18,296 nt of DNA from an uncultured Tabrizicola sp. (lineage in GTDB: Bacteria > Pseudomonadota > Alphaproteobacteria > Rhodobacterales > Rhodobacteraceae), in NCBI GenBank assembly GCA_937858255.1, contig CALLZQ010000207.1:1-18296 (forward strand), given 5' to 3'. Positions 15,875-18,296 of the stretch are shown piece after piece. The notes under the pieces are model-generated. The model did no database searches, was not told the DNA's origin, and was given only the letters and a program-made list of their open reading frames with translations. A program made the position numbers and the translations under genes. How positions within the stretch are numbered: the first letter of the stretch is position 1; each line of letters opens with the position of its first letter.

Positions 15875-16776
15875 CCAAGACCACCGCCTCGGGGCGCAAG
15901 GGCATCATTCTGGCCGGCGGCTCGGGCACACGGCTCTATCCGATCACCATCGGCCTGTCGAAACAGCTTTTGCCGGTCTACGACAAGCCGATGATCTATT
16001 ACCCGCTCTCGGTGCTGATGCTGGCCGGCATCCGCGAGATTGCCATCATCACCACCCCGCAGGATCAGGATCAGTTCCGCCGCCTGTTGGGCGATGGCCG
16101 CCAGTGGGGCCTGAGCTTTACCTTCATCACCCAGCCCTCGCCCGACGGGCTGGCGCAGGCCTATCTTCTGGCCGAGGATTTCCTGGCCGGGGCGCCTTCG
16201 GCCATGGTGCTGGGCGACAACATCTTTTTCGGGCAGGGCCTGACCCGGATGCTGGCGGCGGCCGATGCGCAGGATACGGGCGGCACGGTCTTTGGCTATC
16301 AGGTCTCGGATCCCGAACGCTATGGCGTGGTGGGGTTCAATGAGGGCGGGCAGGTGGTCTCGATCATCGAGAAGCCGGTGAAACCCGCCTCGAACTATGC
16401 CGTGACCGGGCTCTATTTCCTTGACGGGCGCGCGCCCGAGCGGGCGCGGCAGGTCACGCCCTCGGCCCGGGGCGAGCTGGAGATCACCGACCTCCTGGAA
16501 AGCCATCTGGGCGGGGGGGGATTGCAGGGTCATCGCATGCGCCGCGGGTATGCCTGGCTGGATACCGGCACCCATTCCAGCCTGCTCGATGCCGGCAATT
16601 TCGTCCGCACGCTGGAAAAGCGGCAGGGCTTGCAGGTCGGCTGCCCCGAAGAGATCGCCTATGAAAACGGCTGGCTGGGCCGGGCGGAACTGGAGCGGCT
16701 GGCGGCGCAATATGCCAAGAACGATTACGGGCGCTATCTGGCGGGGTTGCTGGCGCAGGGCCGGGCGGGCGAGTGA
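15871..16776 (+). CDS. rmlA: Glucose-1-phosphate thymidylyltransferase
   Basis: A 301-aa nucleotidyltransferase making dTDP-glucose from dTTP and glucose-1-phosphate, the first and feedback-controlled step toward dTDP-rhamnose. It shows GGSGTRLYP (16-24), [17 protein letters not shown] (31-47), GDNIFFG, IIEKP and [10 protein letters not shown]. The start at 15871 has GGGAG (15859-15863) 7 nt upstream and overlaps the rmlD stop. A G8 run at 16513-16520 encodes part of GGGG (214-217) without breaking the frame. The gene order B-D-A differs from the E. coli B-D-A-C only by the missing C. Confidence 0.96.
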   Translation: MTKTTASGRKGIILAGGSGTRLYPITIGLSKQLLPVYDKPMIYYPLSVLMLAGIREIAIITTPQDQDQFRRLLGDGRQWGLSFTFITQPSPDGLAQAYLLAEDFLAGAPSAMVLGDNIFFGQGLTRMLAAADAQDTGGTVFGYQVSDPERYGVVGFNEGGQVVSIIEKPVKPASNYAVTGLYFLDGRAPERARQVTPSARGELEITDLLESHLGGGGLQGHRMRRGYAWLDTGTHSSLLDAGNFVRTLEKRQGLQVGCPEEIAYENGWLGRAELERLAAQYAKNDYGRYLAGLLAQGRAGE

Positions 16777-17711
16777 GCGCGCCGGGCGTGACCATCCTGA
16801 TGGCGGTCCGCAATGGCGCCGGGGCATTGCCGGCGCAACTGGCCAGTTTCCGCGCGCAACAGGGCTGCGACTGGCGCCTGATCGCCAGCGATGACGGCTC
16901 GGCCGATGACAGCCGGGCCCTGCTGGAGGATTTCGCCCGCACCGCTCCGGCCGAGGTTGTCTCTGGCCCGGGCCGGGGCTTTGTCGCCAATTTCCTGTCG
17001 CTGCTGGCCCGGCCGGGGCTTTCGGGGCCGGTGGCATTGGCCGATCAGGATGATGTCTGGTTCCCGGACAAGCTGGCCCGGGCGCTGGCCGCCTTGGCCG
17101 AGGTGCCGGCGGGGCAGCCCGCGCTCTATTGCAGCCGGCGGATCAACTGGTGGCCCGCTGCTGAGCCGGAGGCCGGAGAAGGCCGCCGGCGGCTGTCGCG
17201 CGCCTATCCCGGCCCCTATGGCTTTGCCAATGCGCTGGTCGAGAATGTGGCGCCGGGCAATACCATCGTCCTCAATGCAGCCGCGCTGGATCTGGCGCGC
17301 GAGACGGCAGAGGCGGCGGCGGAGGTGCCCTTTCACGACTGGTGGCTGTATCTGTTGATCAGCGGCGCGGGCGGCCGGGTGATCCATGATCCGCGCCCCG
17401 GCCTGCTCTACCGTCAGCACGGGGGCAATGTGCTGGGGCAGGGTGAGGGGTTCCGCGCGGCAGTGGCGGTCCGGCGCGGGGTGATGCGTGGCACCTATGG
17501 CCGGCGCATCGGCCAGAACCTGACGGCCCTGACGCAGATCGAGGCGCGGCTGACCCCGGAAAACCGCCGCCGTCTGGCCGATTTCATCGCGGCGCGGCAG
17601 GCGGGTTTGCCCGAACGGCTGGCGCTGATGCGCCGCGCCGGGGTTTACCGGCAGGGTGGCTGGCGGGCAGCGGCGTCCTTCTGGGGGGCGGTCTGCCTTG
17701 GCCGGGTCTGA
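16773..17711 (+). CDS. GT2 family glycosyltransferase, rhamnosyltransferase-like
   Basis: A 312-aa GT-A enzyme. It opens [11 protein letters not shown], with SDDGS (39-43), ADQDDVW (90-96) and a C-terminal HDWWLYLL...[12 protein letters not shown] pattern. This last pattern is characteristic of rhamnosyltransferases such as those of O-antigen and rhamnan clusters. It starts with GTG at 16773, overlapping the rmlA stop (GTGA), so it is translationally coupled to the dTDP-rhamnose genes that would supply its donor. The acceptor is unknown. It is likely cytoplasmic or membrane-associated. Confidence 0.88.
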   Translation: MSAPGVTILMAVRNGAGALPAQLASFRAQQGCDWRLIASDDGSADDSRALLEDFARTAPAEVVSGPGRGFVANFLSLLARPGLSGPVALADQDDVWFPDKLARALAALAEVPAGQPALYCSRRINWWPAAEPEAGEGRRRLSRAYPGPYGFANALVENVAPGNTIVLNAAALDLARETAEAAAEVPFHDWWLYLLISGAGGRVIHDPRPGLLYRQHGGNVLGQGEGFRAAVAVRRGVMRGTYGRRIGQNLTALTQIEARLTPENRRRLADFIAARQAGLPERLALMRRAGVYRQGGWRAAASFWGAVCLGRV

Positions 17712-18296
17712 GGCGCCGCAGGGCGATGCGCGCCCGCATATCCTGCTGATCGGCGGCGATGGCGGCCTGTCGGGGGTGCCCACCTATCTGGCGCAACTGA
17801 TGCGGGCGATGGGCGCGCGCGCGCGGTTCACCGTGCTGTCTGATCGCAACCGGGGCGGCTATGATTTCGTCACCGCCCTGGACGGGCGGCATGTCGAGCT
17901 GCCGGGGCTGCAAACCTCGCTCTCGCTGCTGCGGGCAATCGGGGCGCTGCGGGGGATGGCGGCCGAGATCGACAGGGCCGCGCCGGATCTGGTCTGGGCC
18001 CATGCGCGGATGGCGGTTCTGCTGTTGCGGGTGCTGGCGGTCTGGCGGCGGTTGCGGGGGCAGCCGATGCCGCCGCTGGCGATCACCTTTCACGGCCTGC
18101 CCTTTGGCCCCGGGCACCGGCCCCTGACCGGCAGGCTGGCGCGGATGATCGAGGCGGGGTTCCTCTGGGCGATGCCGCGCCATCACCTGATCTTTTTGTC
18201 GGATCAGGGCGCGGCGGGGGTTTCCCCCGCCCCGGGGGCGGGGGGGCCCGCCCCCCCTATCTTTCCTGTGGTGGGAAACCGCTCCGGTCTGGGGCC
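17698..18296 (+). CDS. GT4-like glycosyltransferase, 3'-truncated by the window
   Basis: An open frame runs without stop to the window end (199 codons). The N-terminal strand HILLIGGDGGLSGVPTYLAQ, with a glycine-rich turn, and the later ITFHGLPFGP are typical of the acceptor domain of GT4 (GT-B) enzymes. No ATG lies before the first strand. TTG at 17698 (a G-rich stretch 9 nt upstream, overlapping the previous stop) or GTG at 17656 are the possible starts. Around residues 175-190 the expected sequence before a VVGN segment is interrupted by a Pro/Gly/Ala-rich insert encoded by two perfect hairpins (18214-18255). The catalytic C-terminal domain is outside the window. Confidence 0.65.
   Translation, partial: MAGSEAPQGDARPHILLIGGDGGLSGVPTYLAQLMRAMGARARFTVLSDRNRGGYDFVTALDGRHVELPGLQTSLSLLRAIGALRGMAAEIDRAAPDLVWAHARMAVLLLRVLAVWRRLRGQPMPPLAITFHGLPFGPGHRPLTGRLARMIEAGFLWAMPRHHLIFLSDQGAAGVSPAPGAGGPAPPIFPVVGNRSGLG
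18214..18255. repeat. Pair of perfect GC-rich hairpins inside the GT4 gene
   Basis: GCGGGGG (18214-18220) pairs with CCCCCGC (18224-18230) around TTT. GGGGGCGGG (18234-18242) pairs with CCCGCCCCC (18247-18255) around GGGG. A third overlapping palindrome spans the middle (CCCCCGCCCC with GGGGCGGGGG). In frame it encodes a low-complexity VSPAPGAGGPAPP stretch. It resembles a short REP-like palindromic element inserted in a coding region. Mobility is inferred. Confidence 0.6.

Overview
The window looks like part of a large plasmid (or chromid) from an alphaproteobacterium of the Rhodobacteraceae (Paracoccus/Rhodobacter/roseobacter type). The evidence is the very GC-rich coding sequence with strong codon bias, a RepA-type initiator of the family common on Rhodobacteraceae plasmids, a ParA with an N-terminal helix-turn-helix, and KpsE/KpsT/KpsM proteins of the alphaproteobacterial type. 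Family calls come from reading motifs; no database was searched.

Left end (1-2883): a plasmid replication and partition module. A parA-like gene (minus strand) and a repA gene (plus strand) diverge from a gene-free, partly AT-rich stretch of about 500 bases. That stretch holds two near-identical 25-bp iterons 44 bp apart, an inverted repeat, and a plausible promoter on each side. parB would be expected just beyond the left edge. The ParA has an unusual Walker A motif: arginine replaces the signature lysine.

Middle (2903-10839): glycosyltransferases and an ABC-2 polysaccharide exporter. A two-part protein with a C-terminal GT10 (fucosyltransferase-like) motif starts 19 bp after repA. Next come a GT2 domain and a GT-B-like domain that seem to be one protein of about 769 aa, split by a frameshift at a run of eight G. 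A strong GC hairpin separates these from the convergent kpsE-kpsT pair on the minus strand. kpsM, the membrane partner, is encoded divergently on the plus strand.

Right part (11001-18296): a plus-strand block. It has a long coiled-coil protein containing five in-phase 35-residue repeats, UDP-glucose 6-dehydrogenase, rmlB, rmlD and rmlA (dTDP-L-rhamnose synthesis, with ATGA or GTGA overlaps), a rhamnosyltransferase-like GT2, and a GT4-like gene cut by the window end. Two GC-rich hairpins sit in frame inside the GT4 gene. rmlC is not in the window.

Together the genes would make nucleotide sugars (UDP-glucuronate, dTDP-rhamnose), assemble a glycan on the cytoplasmic side, and export it through a KpsM/KpsT/KpsE system. 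An outer-membrane channel (KpsD/Wza type) is not seen. The layout recalls the RepA-I 'biofilm plasmids' of roseobacters, which carry a rhamnose operon. The most interesting candidate for something new is the repeat-built coiled-coil protein, which could act as a length ruler for the exported polymer, in analogy to WbdD of E. coli O9a.
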